DNA from: Agrocybe praecox
Lineage: Eukaryota > Basidiomycota > Agaricomycetes > Agaricales > Agrocybaceae
NCBI GenBank assembly: GCA_964017145.1
Contig: CAXHKQ010000217.1
Span: 1-10,072, forward strand
DNA: 10,072 bases
Direction of reading: 5' to 3'
Translations under genes and position numbers: made by a program
Notes under the pieces: generated by a model
Seen by the model: the letters and a program-made list of their open reading frames with translations, nothing else
What the model was told of the DNA's origin: nothing
Databases searched by the model: none
In this document: piece after piece, positions 9,775 to 10,072 of the stretch
Numbering within the stretch: position 1 is the first letter of the stretch
Layout of the letters: every line of letters starts with the position of its first letter

Positions 9775-9861
9775 GTAAGCATTCGAGCGCATATATTGAA
9801 GGTTTCAATTTATTCGACTGCCCGATACTAATTTGGTTCTTCCGCCTCATCCGAATCGCAG
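9775..9861 (+). other. short intron (87 nt, phase 1)
   Basis: The donor is CAG|GTAAGC and the acceptor is GAATCGCAG|TG. A TACTAAT branch-point match (CTAAT at 9828-9832) sits 30 bases before the acceptor end, and the sequence between them is pyrimidine-rich. Removing the intron joins exons of the same phase. The length is 29 x 3 and it contains no in-frame stop, so retention would not break the reading frame. Confidence 0.9.
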
Positions 9862-9996
9862 TGTCCTCGAAGCACCAGCGCGACCACGACCACAGTCCGG
9901 ACGCCAAGCGGCGGATACACAAGTGCCAGTTTCTTGGCTGCAAGAAGGTCTACACCAAGAGCTCACACCTCAAAGCCCACCAGCGAACGCACACCG
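9862..9996 (+). CDS. luna: KLF6/7-type transcription factor, exon with zinc finger 1
   Basis: This exon continues the same protein. The split codon G|TG joins the previous exon ([11 protein letters not shown]). A short basic segment, DAKRRIHK, precedes a complete C2H2 finger: cysteines at codons 9924 and 9939, histidines at 9978 and 9990, spaced C-x4-C-x12-H-x3-H. The finger sequence [19 protein letters not shown] is nearly that of vertebrate KLF6/7 finger 1 and carries the SSHLKAH recognition helix typical of the family. The exon ends in ACACCG|GTAAGC, splitting the Gly codon of the HTG-EKPY linker, the usual KLF intron position between fingers 1 and 2. Fingers 2 and 3, which are needed for full DNA binding, are beyond the window. 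The basic residues before the finger probably contribute to nuclear import (inference). Confidence 0.93.
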
Positions 9997-10072
9997 GTAA
10001 GCATATAATTACAAGCCCATATGTATAGGTACAAGTGAGTGTTCGTCCAACCGCAAAAATCTGGAGAATCTC
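9997..10072 (+). other. start of the intron after zinc finger 1 (truncated by window end)
   Basis: The donor ACCG|GTAAGCAT splits the Gly codon of the HTG linker, as in other KLF genes. Read through, the frame meets TAG at 10026-10028, so failure to splice here would truncate the protein after finger 1. No acceptor is visible before the window ends. Confidence 0.88.

Overview
The window looks like eukaryotic, most likely dipteran (acalyptrate fly: Drosophila-like or tephritid-like), genomic DNA. Reasons: one recognisable spliced gene with fly-style introns (GTAAGC donors, a CTAAT branch point, pyrimidine-rich CAG acceptors), Gln/His/Ser/Asn-rich protein tracts typed by CAG and AAC repeats, and long non-coding sequence full of TG/CA and CAG-type microsatellites. 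The species cannot be named from the sequence alone.

The one supportable gene is on the + strand at the right end. It is a Kruppel-like transcription factor of the KLF6/KLF7 group, called luna in Drosophila. An internal coding exon (8617-9774) begins at the residues [13 protein letters not shown], which match the conserved TCLELERYL segment of vertebrate KLF6/7, and carries the acidic/Gln-rich regulatory region. A short 87-base intron (9775-9861) follows. The next exon (9862-9996) holds the first C2H2 zinc finger, and a further intron starts at 9997. The N-terminal coding exon and zinc fingers 2 and 3 lie outside the window.

The large exon is not open in one frame. Residues from 8617 up to the Ser-rich repeat read in one frame, and everything from about 8856 onward reads in the frame one base back. 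A stop at 8853-8855 in the second frame and one at 8956-8958 in the first confine the break to 8856-8955. A missing base in the assembly or a genuine frameshift allele fits best.

Positions 1-8616 show no convincing gene. They are best read as a large upstream intron and/or 5' regulatory sequence of the same locus: TG-rich DNA (1 to about 3240), a more AT-rich and mixed stretch (about 3240-7300), and a GC-rich, stop-poor block (about 7300-8420) with a CT/GAGA tract and a Z-DNA-prone repeat that may be a promoter, 5' UTR exon or enhancer. No rRNA, tRNA, CRISPR array or transposon coding sequence was seen. I found no undescribed multi-gene system. The items most worth a second look are the frame break, the overlapping reading frames at 8895, the stop-free 3n intron, and the cluster of SUMO-type KxE motifs with a TPPSSPE phosphodegron-like motif.
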